A stretch of DNA of 64,000 bases from Tilletiaria anomala UBC 951 (GCF_000711695.1 NW_013546965.1:1-64000), one strand, 5' to 3'; positions 50,919 through 62,408 are shown, counted from the stretch's first letter. The notes: generated by a model from the sequence alone, not told the origin. Numbers and translations: made by a program.

Positions 50919-51731
50919 ATGAAGACTGCGATAGTGGAGGCTTTGATGTCACAGTCATTTCACAGCGGCGGATCGCCACTCGTTCAAATACTCTCGCATC
51001 GACACCCGCATGAGAGCAGTCTCACGGCCGATGGTTGTTCAAAGCTCTTCTAAGCCCGTGAGTTCGACAATGTACTGCTTGACCAGCTCATCTCCATTGA
51101 TTCTGGTCAACGTATCGATAAGGTTCAATTCCATACTTGCGTTGACCGAGCCAAGGAGCAGCTGCAGAGCCAGGGAAATATTTCGAACATCCATTTCCTA
51201 AGCTCATCTCCTCAACTCGCCATTCGATTGTGCAACGAGCTCGAAAAGAAAGGTGTTAGTAAAATGTGATGAGAGAAGGGGAGGAGGAGGGGGGGGGGGA
51301 CAGAAGAATTCGGGGCTCGCATCAGTTTACGCATGGCGCATAAAGAAAACAGAGTTCGGCGTCTTTCGAGGGAGGAGCTCGAATTTATCAACACCGTCGT
51401 GACCAATGCGTTCCCTACAATGCCACCAAGCGAAAGGAGCGACCTTTGGGCCGTTGACATGGACAGCATAAAGGTAGCAGCATGGAAGTCAAGGATGGGC
51501 ACGATAACTGGCGACGATGTCTTTGCACTCGAGGAGATCCAAAAGGGTGAAGAAATATTGTAGTACACTGGCGAGGCCATCATTAAGAACGAAGCGAGCA
51601 TGCGTGGTCCCAACACCAAGATGGTTCACATCTTCGGAACCGGCCCGTAAATTGACGGGGCTCACGGCGGAAACAAAGCCTCGATGTTGCAGCACTCCTG
51701 TACGCCCAACTGGCAGATCGAAACAACGTGA
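50919..51731 (+). pseudogene. Decayed SET-domain protein gene
   Basis: From 51333 one frame shows a SET domain. VFALEEIQKGEEIL precedes YTGEAI, which corresponds to the usual EYTGE with the Glu codon replaced by TAG. A second in-frame stop (TAA) precedes IDGAHGGNKASM, and the hallmark HSCTPNW (usual NHSCxPNC) follows, then a TGA. The same frame is open and protein-like upstream from 50919 (DNVLLDQLISIDSGQRIDK, NELEKKGVSKM) apart from stops near 51051 and 51270, so the remnant probably starts there. A SET lysine methyltransferase normally methylates histones; with at least three stops in the core this copy cannot make the domain. Confidence 0.75.
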
Positions 51732-52516
51732 TTAGCTGAGGATTGAAGCGGACTACAAAGTCGAAGCGGGTGAAGGGCTAAGCAGGGGTTACTTGATGGT
51801 TGTCGGTAGTGCCAAGGAAATGACCGTCTGCTGCTGTAGGTTGTATAAGTGTCACAGGTCGATCGGTCGCGTCCGAGCAAGCGAAGAGCTAGCAAAGAAA
51901 CATAAGCGCTCGCGCAATGGAATGCTCAGAATACGAATGCGCTCAAGGTATATATACAAGAGAAGAGGGGTTGAGTTGGGATTGCATAGAGATGGAAGAT
52001 TCATATTCCAAACTTCTTGTTTTCTCTACTCTTCTTTGTTCTCTTTGCACGGGAGGCCGCCATCGTCCCGTTGCCCACAACTCTCTCGCCCCGCTCCCTT
52101 CATTGTCTTCATTCCCATCGCCCTGTTTTTCTTCATCTTCCAAGCGAACGGCCTGAAATCTGTCGCGATAACGCGCAACGGACTTGCTTTTGTCATCCTC
52201 GTTCGCACGGTAGCATCGATCCCGCTGTGCACGCACTCCTCCTTCACAGCAGTTGTCCTACATCCAGTCGGTTACAGGATGGGCAGGCTGGCCCTCTTAC
52301 GCCCGGCGCTGTCACCCGGACTTCAAGCGGAGCGACAGAGGAAGAGCAAATACCGCCTGCACGATTTCGCATCTCGTGCTTCTCAACGAGGCAGAGCTCT
52401 GGCAGCACGCGCCTTCATGGCCCAATATTCAGCGCTAATGGTAAATGTCAAACGGGGTATATTCGGATTCGAAGACAACACATCTTTGAGGAGGCCTCTA
52501 GGCGGCCCAAACTGCA
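51732..52516. other. Intergenic, possible pseudogene remnant
   Basis: 785 bp. Just after the SET remnant another frame reads IEADYKVEAGEG, perhaps its shifted tail. A plus-strand frame of ~200 codons (52017-52628) overlaps the end of the minus-strand gene and lacks motifs; I do not call it. Confidence 0.45.
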
Positions 52517-54404
52517 TCAAGCAGCTACCGGCTCCATTGCTTCCAGGTTCTTCTCGGCATCTCGCGCCTCGCTCATCAGCCCTTCCAGCTCTACCTTCCT
52601 GAGCGCATTTTGTTTCTCGAAAGACTGAATCAGCAGGCGGACGGATTCAATCGAACTGAGCAGCAGCGGCGTGGACCATACCTGGCCGGCGATCAGCGTC
52701 GTGTTGTTGGAGTGTGTCCCGAAGTTGGTTCGTGGAACTTGCTGCAACGCTCGTCGAGCTGCCTCGCGTCGCTCATCGCTGGCTTGCGCGAGGACTTCTT
52801 CGCCGTCCTCTTCATCCCTGGCGATGACAGAGTTGATGTCGGCGGTGATCGACTTGCTCGGTGAAGTGGTTGGAGTTGCTGCAGCATCGTTGCCCTCAAG
52901 GTCACCACGGTCGAAATCCGTGCGAGAAGTGTCGACAATCACGTCGCCTTTTAACAATTGTTTGGCACGCTGATGCAGCTCGAAAAAAGTTGAGTCATTA
53001 CCCGTGCCACTGCCGCTGCCCAGGTCTTCTACACGACTTGGCACGGTAGCAAGGCGGCCCGTGTGACCAGGGGAGAGAAGGCGCGCGATGGGTGTGGGCG
53101 AGCCGCCTTTACCATCGACCTCGCGTCGAAGCTGGTGCAAAGAACGCTCGGGACTGCCAAACTGTGCGCCTTGAGAGGCATCCCCCCCAGCACCGCTGCC
53201 GCCACCAGAAGCAAGCCCAACTTCGTCTTCTGGCATGGGAGGAAGGCCGACGCCGCTGTTGATAGAGGCTGCTACGACTGACTCCCAATCGCTCTCTCCA
53301 TACTGTCTGATGAGGAAGTCGGTCAGGACGCGCAGGCGCCGCCGAAGCGTCTCTACTTCGATGGTTTTGCTCTCGTTGCTGAAGGTCGAATGTAATGTTT
53401 GGGTATGGTCAGCTAGACGGAAAAGAAAGGGAATCACATGGTATGTCAAAACTCACTCTCGCTGCAGGCCTTTGAGGATCTGTAGGGCACGGGAAACACT
53501 CAAAGTGAGCAAGGCGAATGAAGGATGAATGCCGGTCAAAAAGCACTCACTAGTTCCTGAGAGGCAAATTCTCGTTCCAACTTTACCGCCGCCTGTCGTG
53601 TCAAACCCCCTCCCTCGGTGCGCTGCGTCGTGCAAACGTGACTCCGGAGATGTAAGCCACGCACTCAGCAAACACGAAGATGGGACACCCATTCTTTGTG
53701 TATCTTACCTTCTGAAGGAGCTTCACTTTCTCTTTCTCCATCTTTAGCGATTTCTTGTTGTCCTCGAGCTGTTTCTCGAGCGCGATGATGCGAGCGTCCT
53801 TGCCCTCGCTCAGCTCGATCAGCTGATCGACCTGCCTCTCGAGCGCAACCTGTTCTTCTTCTGGGTCCAGGTATTCGTAGTCTTCGAGTATATTCGCTTC
53901 ATCGCCTATCGTCTCTGATGTATGGTCGGGCTTTTCATAGCTTCCGTCTCCATCGGGCCGCTCTTGTACGCCAGAGTCAACATCTGAGTCTGAATCGGAT
54001 TCATCTCTTCCTTCGCCATCGCGTTCATCGTCGTCTTCTTCTTGTCCTTGTTCGTCCTCCTCCGTGATGGACAAACTGCTTGGCTTCCTTCTGTTGCTAA
54101 CTCCAACAGTCAGCGTGGTCGTCGCGTTCGCCCCTACGCTCCTCCTGCCTGTCTTTAGCTGTCCTCGGGCCGAATTTGCTGCGCTTGGCCCGGACAGGAC
54201 GTCAGTGTTATTGCCTCTGTTGGGCGCTGGCACGTCGCTGGGCACGAGCGACGATCGTCGCCGTATCCGCTCGAGCAACGCACGCGTCGGTGTCTGTGGT
54301 GGCCTGGAAGGCGAGACGAGCATGGAGCGTGAGGGAACCGCGTTGGCGAAAGACTGGCGCCCCTTTTTGCGCGTCGCCAGGCCGGCGTTCGCGTTCGTTG
54401 ACAT
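52517..54404 (-). CDS. Unidentified coiled-coil protein
   Basis: Exons 54404-53709, 53592-53551 (42 nt), 53479-53457 (23 nt) and 53378-52517 encode 540 residues; all phases agree. I do not recognise the family. Residues 1-110 are basic and Ser-rich, with RTPTRALLERI-like and RRRSSLVPSD stretches. Residues 110-170 are strongly acidic. A coiled coil follows from about 175 to 280 (EEEQVALERQVDQLIELSEG, EKQLEDNKKSLKMEKEK, VETLRRRLRVLTDFLIRQYG). A Gly/Ser-rich middle and a second predicted coiled coil at the C-terminus (SVRLLIQSFEKQNALRKVEL) complete it. The shape suggests a structural protein of the cytoskeleton, kinetochore or spindle pole, but this is inference from composition only. Confidence 0.8.
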
Positions 54405-54883
54405 CTCGCACGATATAGAACCACTTGCGTTAGTGGACCGAGGCACCAGGTCAGGGAAAGAGTCGGTGTGTTTATAGCTTGTACAGAAGACCGAGACGCA
54501 CTTACGTCTCGAAGCGTTAAATAACACCAACAAACAACAGCTTATTAGAGCGAACGGAGAGATGAAAGACTTTTCGTGAGTGTTGTTCTCTCGCGCACAT
54601 CTTTGCGCGCGTTCGTTTTCCAACCGCCGTCACGTGGCCCTCACCGCTCGCACGGACCACAACAAGCACAACGCAATCCCCGATCCATTGCGTCTGCTTG
54701 TAGCTTCTTGTTTCCAACCACCGTCCGTACTTACTCCGCTATTGGAATTGAATGCTGCATATCCATAGGCGTATCTACATTCCTCCCAACTCAGAGTTGT
54801 AGTTCACTGGGCATCTGAGTGAACGAAAAGTTTGGGAGTCATCGACCTGATCAGTCAAGAAGCGCCAAGGATAAAATTCGGCC
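54405..54883. promoter_or_regulatory. Divergent intergenic region
   Basis: 479 bp between the coiled-coil gene (-) and the rhodanese gene (+); it must hold both promoters. No coding signal seen. Confidence 0.5.
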
Positions 54884-55596
54884 ATGGCTTCCCTTCGAGG
54901 GAGCAGTGCGCAGGTGCTACGGCGCGGGTCCCTTTGGGGATCATCCCTGGGCCAAACAGCCGCGGTAGCAGCACCATGCGCTGCCTCACGCGCAACACTC
55001 AGCACACTCGTCAACTCTTCCTCTTCCGATTCGCTCAGAAGTAGCAGGAAGCCTGCTTTGTCGATCCAGCTGTGCGCAGCTGCGAGTGCTCGAGGCTTGC
55101 GGCAGGCTCGTGTACTGAAGAGCAGCGCTACTATCTTCAGCAAGGATCGCAGTTGGGTCGACAAGGGCGAGGTCACATACGACGAGCTGAAGCCCGAGAC
55201 GGAGGCGCCAAGCGGTGTATGTCGCGAACATAGTGAACCCGGATGTCTTTCTGATAACTAGAGCTAAAATCCAATTATCATATGTACTGGCAGCACATCA
55301 CCCTCATCGACGTTCGAGAGCCAGATGAGGTGGCGCAAGGCATGATCCCATCCTCGGTCAACGTCCCACTCTCGGAGTTTAAGAGCGCGTTCGACGTCAA
55401 TAAGTCGTCGCGTGGCGCATTCTCGTCCAAGTACGCATTCGATCGCCCGGGCTTCGACGACAAGATCGTCTTTTACTGCCGTAGCGGCAAGAGGAGCACC
55501 GAGGCGCAAGACTTTGCACGCAAAATGGGCTGGTGGAACGCGAGAAACTACAAGGGCAGCTGGCTCGACTGGGTCGTGCACGCGAAGAATGAGTGA
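54884..55596 (+). CDS. Mitochondrial rhodanese-like sulfurtransferase
   Basis: Exons 54884-55216 and 55294-55596 (77-nt intron) give 211 residues. The first ~85 residues are rich in Ser, Ala and Arg with almost no acidic residues, a typical mitochondrial presequence. The single rhodanese domain reads VTYDELK, LIDVREPDEVAQGMIPSSVN, VPLSEF and the active loop FYCRSGKRS with the catalytic Cys, then ARKMGWWNARNYKGSW. It resembles yeast Rdl1/Aim42-type single-domain enzymes, which move sulfane sulfur to acceptors such as cyanide or glutathione. The donor GGT then GTATGT was preferred because it keeps phase 0 into HITLIDVRE. Confidence 0.92.
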
Positions 55597-56452
55597 ACGT
55601 GGCCGCGGATGGACCGTGGCATTTGATTTGGTCTGAACCTGGCGCATGCAGATTATGCTTCTGTTGCCCGCACGCGTGGAAAAACTGTATGCCTACTTCA
55701 TTTGGCATCTATGAACATCTGTGCTGGCTAGTTCTCTTCAACTCTGAAAATGACACGATCAAGTCTGTCCATTCGCAGCGTCTCATCCTGTTTGGCCTGT
55801 TGAGAAGGTGTTGCTCAATATACCACACCAACAATCTCATCCAAACATCTAGGAGCTTGGCGAGGGCTGAGCTTGTTTCCTTGCTGGAAGTTCCAGGATC
55901 TGGATGATATCGTCTCTAAACCTGGCCCCAGAATCTAAACGGAGGAAGGGTGGCTAAGGAGTTTGTTGGATACATGAGGCGGGGCAGTATACTCGAAGTT
56001 CTAGCGATATCGCACCGCATCGCACAGTCCTGTCTGTCCCAAGGACCAACCCCGTCTTTTCGGACATGCCAAGATGACAGCGTTGCAGATCGATAGCTAC
56101 ATATGAGTCCGCCTTTGAAAATGCTGAAAGGGGGGAATGGTGAAAAGAGTATACAGTTTGCTCGTGGCGACGAGGTACAGAAAAAAAGAGTGAAGAGGGC
56201 AGAATCCGTCTGATATAGATAGGATCGCATCCAAAGCATGCGACGCGTAACCGCTGAGCCCCACCCAAATGCGAAAGTAGTGAGGTGACCACTGCGCACA
56301 CCTCGCGAGGGCGTTGTATTAGGGGCGCTTAACTTTACTTTTGGGTGATGATGCAATCCACTCTCCCACTCACCACTCTACTGCGACTCGTGTGTCACAT
56401 GACTCGCAAAGATTGATAGATAGGTTTCGGAAACGACGCATACATACATACA

Positions 56453-56484
<32 letters not shown>

Positions 56485-57108
56485 GAGAGATACATTTCGG
56501 TGGGGAGGGGGGTGAGTCGAGCGAGTCACAGTCAGTCGACTCGAGTCATACTTGCCTGCCATTTATTATATGGGGAATATCGGAAGCCGGAACTCGCAGG
56601 GGCGTGGGGATGGATGTCACCTACAATATGGCTCGAGGTCCTGAATGACTCGGGTGAGGTTCGAGTGCAAACAGTCAGACCAACGGCCACAACAGCACTC
56701 CAAAGCTGTGAGACTGGGTGGCCAGCGGCAGGGAGTACGGCTCGCCGCATACTTGTGAGCATTTTGTCGGCGGCTGAAGGCGAGGGAGAAAAATAAGAGA
56801 GTTTGTCAGTGCCGAAGAAGTGCACCGATGCTGTCATACATGCCACGCGGGTTTCTGGCGATACAGCACAGCCTGATCTAGCCTGATTGACAAGGTCCTT
56901 GCACCCGATGAGGCGTTCACGGCTGAGCAGTCGTCAGCTATCGTATATATGGTCACCATGCGGGAGAATGCGAACCAAAGCGACGCCAACGAGTATCGAT
57001 TGTGCTTCACCGTAAACCAGCTTTCAACATTTAATGTTCAACGAGATGATTGCTGATCATGCTTGAAGAGATCACTCTCGTTGGGGCATTTCTTACACCA
57101 CATTAAAA
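55597..57108. other. Intergenic region between rhodanese and ABC-F genes
   Basis: 1.5 kb with no recognised gene. It holds a CATA microsatellite and open frames on both strands without motifs. It includes the promoter of the ABC-F gene. Confidence 0.5.
56439..56482. repeat. (CATA)n microsatellite
   Basis: Ten to eleven perfect CATA units, the same motif as at 187-234. Confidence 0.97.
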
Positions 57109-60100
57109 ATGACCTCTTCACACGCTCACTCCGGCAGCCCGGAACCGTACCTCTCCTGCATTCCTGCAACCCTTGTTTCGACGCTATCAGCACTCAAGCT
57201 GCAACCCAAGCTGGAAACGCTTTTAAACTCCTACCTCACTGAATGTAGTTCTGCTTCCGGAGAAGACAGGAAAGAAGTAGCGTTCGCGGCGCTCGAAAAG
57301 AAAGCGCGACCTATCCTGCTCGATGTTGGTACGGGTAAAAAGGGCACCGCGGAGATTTTGGAAAAGTGGAAGGCACTCCCTGTCGAGCCCGCTGCGTCTG
57401 CCCAGCCATCGGAAGAGTCGCACTCGGTTCCATCGTTGACAAGTGGCGGTGCAGCGATTCGCGCTCAGGAAGATGATCAGCCACAGGAGCACGCCAAACA
57501 AGACGAATCAGGTTCCGCCTCTATCGAAGGCAAGGCTCCAAAGGTAGTCAAGGAGAATGGTGCGCACAAGATGACTGCGCGCGAGCGGCGTTTGGCAAAA
57601 GCAGCAGTAACGTCATCGGCGGCGTCCTGTGATCAGACTGAACATTCGAATGCAGCCACCACTACCTCTCCCACCTCAAAGGAGTCTCCTGTGTCCAAGC
57701 TCGTCGACGCATCCTCCGTGCAAGCTCACGCCCCGGGCTTGACCATCCACGCTACGTCGCAAGAAACGCGCTTCTACCTCGATGCAATCGAGACGGCCAG
57801 CGGGGAGATTGACCTGAAGAATGTGACCATCTCCATTGGCGAGGGCGGACAGAAAGACTTGCTCGTCGACGCGCATTTGAGGCTGAAGGGGGGTACGCAT
57901 TATGGACTCGTTGGTCGAAATGGGGTTGGCAAGGTGAGCTGTCAGGACTACGCTTCGGTTCTATCGCTTTCTCTCATGCTCACATTGAGCTTTCTCGGAC
58001 TTTTATATATGTTGCTCCATTAACGACTGATCGTTTCTGCAGTCCAGTGAGTAACTCGCGACCAATTTTACCGCTCGGCAACGCGAATAGATGCTGATGA
58101 CATCGCAATTCATTTTGAGTTCCAGCCTTACTGCGTGCGATGGCAGACCGCATCATCCCTGGACTGCCAACAAATTACAAAATTCTGCTCGTGTCACAGG
58201 TAGAAAATGAGCTCGTCGCCTTCGAAGGAGAGGAGGACGAACAAGGAAAGAGCAGCGCGGCGCCCATATCGACTGTGCAAGCTGTCCTTGCGGGTGACAG
58301 GCAGCGAACGCGCGCTTTAACAGAAGCCAAGTGTGAGGAGAGCTCTATTTCCAAGGCTTTGCTATGGATCGCTAAAAAGATGACTCGCCATGCCACACAG
58401 CTCTCAGTAAAGCGCTCGATACTGACACGGACGCAGCGATATCACGAGCCGTGGCCAGCATCGTACTCGCCAGGCGGCGCGATGAGCTGGCCGAAGCAAA
58501 GCGCATCTCGCTGCGGCGGAGTGGTGCGCGTGGACTTGAGGCGCGGAAAGCACTGATTGCGGCTGAACAAGCGCTTGACAGTGCCGAGAAGACCTACGCG
58601 CGCGTGTTCGGGCTGGATGCTAAGGCGGTAGGTGCGGATGCGAATGCAAATGCAGTTGCTGGAGCAGCAGCCGCAGCAGCAGATACGTCTGCAGGTGCAG
58701 GTGCGGATGTACAACGTGACTGGCGCGGTGAAGCTGCCGAACTTTTCGCTGCAGCACAAGTCGCGTTGGAGGAGTATGAAGCCGACACGGCCGAAGCGCG
58801 CTGCGAGTCGATCCTTAAAGGGCTTGGATTCAGCAACGAGCAACTGCATGCTCCTTATATGTCCCTGTCCGGCGGATGGAAGAGTCGCGCCAGCTTGGCA
58901 AGCGCGCTGCTCAAGCCTTGTGAATGCCTTGTGCTAGATGAGTGCACCAACTTTTTGGACCTTCCCAGCGTCGTCTGGCTACAAGGATGGCTGAAAGCCT
59001 CGGAGAAGACGATGGTTGTCATTAGTCACGATCGAGAGGTGAGCCCAGGGTTCATCGGATACCCTTCTTGGCTTATGTCACGTGCTGAAACTCAGGCACG
59101 CTCTTACTGCTCGCCAGTTCATTGACCACGTCGCCGAAGAGCTCATCATTCTACGCAAGCAGCAGCTGACGTACTATGACGGCAACTTGAGCTCGTACGA
59201 GCAGACGCAGCGGCGCAAGCTCAAGAATGCGCTTAAGCAGCAAGCAGCACTAGATCGCAAGCGCGAACAGGTGGAGAAGAGCATCGCTGATGCAGCCAAA
59301 CAGGCACGAAAGACGGGTGATGACAACAAGATGCGTATGGTCAAGACGAGGCAGAAGAAGCTGGATGAGCGATGGGGTCTCGAGCGTAATAGCAAAGGGC
59401 ACCGATTCAGGCTCAACGCTATCGAGAATGCCGGCTACGCTCTGACCCTGCGAGATGGCATCGACATTGATGTGCCTGATGCGGACATTAACTTCTCGTT
59501 TCCTGACCCAGAGCGGCTGCGCTTCCCCGGTGCGCTCGTTCATCTTGACCACGTCACGCTCTCCTACCCTGGAGCGCGGCGCGCGACGGTGGACGATGTC
59601 ACGCTGACCATCGGCCAAGGGGAACGCGTCGCGCTGATCGGACCGAATGGCCACGGAAAGACGACGATCACGAAGCTGATCCTGGAGCACATCTCTCCGA
59701 CAACCGGACGCGTCGAGCGGCACTCTAAGGCTACGATCGGCCTGTACGAGCAGCACACCATCGAGCGTTTTGCAACCATGCGCGCGGAGAAGGGAAAGCC
59801 GCCCATCACGGCTCTGTCCTATTTCCTCTCACGTATTGCGAACATCGAGGCAGGTGAGGGCGCTTCGATGGATGGCCCCGCGCGGCGCTTCCTCGGTAGC
59901 CTCGGTCTGCGCGGTCGGACAGCGGATGCGCAACCGCTGCACACGCTCTCGGGTGGGCAACTAGTCCGGCTTGGTCTTGCGGAGCTGATGTGGGCCGCGC
60001 CGGATCTGATCTGTCTCGACGAAGTGACACAGCATCTCGACAGCGACTCGATCGATGCGCTCATGCGCGCGCTGAAGCGCTATACCGGCGCGATCCTGCT

Positions 60101-60332
60101 CATTAGCCACGATCGACATGCCGTTAAGCAGCTAATCGAGGGCAAGAAGAGCGACCTGGTGCTCGGATCAGACGGCGAGGAGAATGAGAGCAGTAATGAT
60201 AGCGACGATCATGCAGGCGCCAGCTCGCGCGAACATGGGAGCGTGTACCTCGTGAAGAAAGGGAAGACCACCTTGCTAGGTGGCGGGATGGACAGCTACA
60301 CTGCGGAAGTCCAACAGGAGATGGATGCCTGA
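57109..60332 (+). CDS. ABC-F ATPase with a 4-nt microexon
   Basis: Exons 57109-57933, 58043-58046 (TCCA), 58126-58332, 58437-59038 and 59118-60332 give 950 residues. A ~210-residue N-terminal extension precedes two ABC domains and no membrane helices, so it is an ABC-F ribosome-associated ATPase rather than a transporter. NBD1: Walker A GRNGVGKST (about 268-277, made only by splicing in TCCA), signature LSGGWKSR, Walker B LVLDECTNFLD, H-loop ISHDRE. A Lys/Arg-rich linker follows. NBD2: GPNGHGKTT, LSGGQLVRL, Walker B ICLDEVTQHLD, ISHDRH. Both Walker B motifs keep the catalytic Glu but differ from the usual LDEPTNHLD. NBD1 has a ~60-residue Ala/Gly-rich insertion. It resembles fungal ABC-F proteins near Arb1/Gcn20/New1; the exact subgroup is unsure. 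Confidence 0.92.
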
Positions 60333-60465
60333 GCAGCGAGCGAGAGAGCGGCTTTCTCTTGTAGTGTATATCTGCATGGTTCTGGTAAACGAATGATACC
60401 GTATGGCTTACAAATACAATGTGTGGTCCTCGTAGTACAAACTTGCGGTTAGAAGCTCAAATACA

Positions 60466-61897
60466 CTAGTCGTCATCCTCATCATGTCCGTCGCTGCTAT
60501 TGCTCAGTCTCTCCCACGAATCATCGCTCCGCACTCCTGGACTGGTAGGTCGTGAGAGCGCCTTGGCATCCTGTGGTTGTCTCCACACGTTGGCTTCGCT
60601 GCTGAAGCTCTCCGAGCCGCTGGTGCTCTCGCCTGCTTCCGTAACATTTTGGTCAGCGGTTTCACCAGGTGAGTGTGTATGCATGTTCTCTGCGCTTCTG
60701 TGTGCGTGCTCCTCTGTCACCAGAGGATCCTCGTGCGAAGTGCCGAGGCGCATCGGTGGGGAAGTGAGGGTAAACTCTTTGTCCTCGTGTTGGCCATCGG
60801 CGTGGTTGTGCGAGTCACCCGGAGAAGGAGAGGCCACGCGCAACGGGGAGACAGAGTGAAATGCCTCCGAGCCGCTGTACGCATCGCTCACGACGGACAG
60901 AGAGCTTACAGGCGTCTTGGGAGAGTGCAATGGTGAGCGCATAGCATGCAGGCGATCTCGGTCGATGAGCGAGGCGGTGCTGAAGTATCGCTCCGCCGCA
61001 GCTACTTGTTCGTCGTCGGCGTTGTCATTGTTGTCGTCAGATAACGATGATGTGCTTGCATTGCCGTCACGGTCACCGTTGCCGTCACCATTTTTCACCG
61101 CTGCTTCAGCGAATCCGAGTTCTGTCAAAGAAGCGGAGAGGTGAGTGTTGTTTAATGCAGGTGATTCGGTGCCAACTGTATGGTGCGGGGCTACAGGTTC
61201 GTCATCATGATGCTCGGTCGACGATGGCGGCTTGATCGTCCGAATTTGCGGAGCAGCATCGAGACGCGAGAGAAGTTAGCAGGACTTCGTATGTGTGCGT
61301 TCTTAACGCTCTGATACTTACTTTGGCATCGCTCCATTGCGGCCAGACACCAGGACGATGCGTATCCGTTGCAAAGCCTCCGTCGCCACCACGCGCAGCT
61401 TGTTCGAGGCCGCTCCTGGCTATATTCTGAACCATTCTAGTCTGCCGTTCGTGTAGCTCAAAGTCAATCAAGTCTGCATCCATCTCTCGCCTCCATGCCT
61501 CGTCGGGAGTCACTGGCTGTACGGCATGGGCCTGCCGCCTGCGCAGTCGAAGTTCGTCAGGCGGCGGATCGGCTCGCCAGCCATGGTGGTCGTTAGCACC
61601 AGCACGGCCGTCAGATTGGCGCACATGCATCTCACGCAAGTCATGCTTGTGCCCGTGTTCAACTCTGCCCTCGTCGTCACTGTCGCTATCGTCGCCGTTG
61701 GCAAAGTGACCGTGCGGGTCGCATGCGCGGCGCACTTTACGCCTGAAGCGGGTAAAGTGGCCGTGCCACTGCTCTTGGAACTGGTGACCCAGGATCGGCT
61801 GGCCCTCGCGCATCGGCTTGAAGATCGTGTACTCGAGCGTCACCGCTGTTGCGACGCCGGCGATGACGACGGTCGACAAGATGAGCGGGTTCACCAT
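60466..61897 (-). CDS. Unidentified N-terminally membrane-anchored protein
   Basis: Exons 61897-61322 and 61230-60466 with a 91-nt intron give 446 residues. A single hydrophobic segment at the extreme N-terminus (LILSTVVIAGVATAVTLEY) should act as a signal anchor. A conserved-looking basic stretch (GQPILGHQFQEQW, RFRRKVRRACDPHGHF) follows, then an acidic patch, a helical region (DEAWRREMDADLIDFELHER) and a long Ser/Asp/His-rich disordered C-terminal half ending in an acidic run. The intron acceptor (GATCAAG) is inferred from phase and an open frame; a branch-site-like CTAAC lies inside. No family recognised; the ER or outer mitochondrial membrane is possible. Confidence 0.65.
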
Positions 61898-62056
61898 CGT
61901 GATCTAGCGATCAGGTTGATGCGTGACGGTGATGTTGGGGGTGGCGGTGAGGGTGCTGCTGCGCAATAATGCACTTGCCCCTCTTGACAGGCCGACGAAA
62001 TCGGCTCAAACGTTCATTAGTACAAGGGGCGATTCGGGGAAGAGCCGTTACAAGCA

Positions 62057-62408
62057 ATGCAAGCCGAGGCCTTTATGAGCAGTGTTGGCGCTGATGAAGA
62101 GCCAGTCAAGTCGCAATTGCATCGTCCAGGTCCCATAGACGCACCAGCCGCCAGGCGAGTTCCTTTTCTTTCTTTTTGACCCACTAGGTCCTGACTTTGA
62201 CAACAGAGCGAGCCAAGAGCGCTACCTCCGGGATGCCAGCATTATCCTTTGCGACATGCTGGACCGACAAAGGGAGGCGACACGACAGCAGCAGACGATC
62301 GGCAGACATGGTACGACTTGTATTCCAGCTCAGACGAAGATCCACGGTGCGCGGTGGACAGCATACCATGTTCGGGCCTCTATACTTGGCAAAAATGTGT
62401 ATCTATGA
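62057..62408 (+). CDS. Candidate small gene, 99 residues
   Basis: Two exons, 62057-62154 and 62207-62408, join in phase across a 52-nt intron with donor GCGAGT, a CTGAC branch-like site and a CAACAG acceptor. The protein begins MQAEAFMSSVGADEEPVKS and continues with a helical, charged stretch (QERYLRDASIILCDMLDRQ), then a Gln run. No family recognised, and the C-terminal 40 residues look less natural, so another exon may exist. The helical part resembles small coiled-coil subunits of larger complexes, which is only an impression. It ends 48 bp from the stop of the convergent glycosylase gene. Confidence 0.35.

Noticed and set aside
52017-52628. 203-codon plus-strand frame
   Set aside because: Overlaps the end of the well-supported minus-strand coiled-coil gene and lacks any motif.
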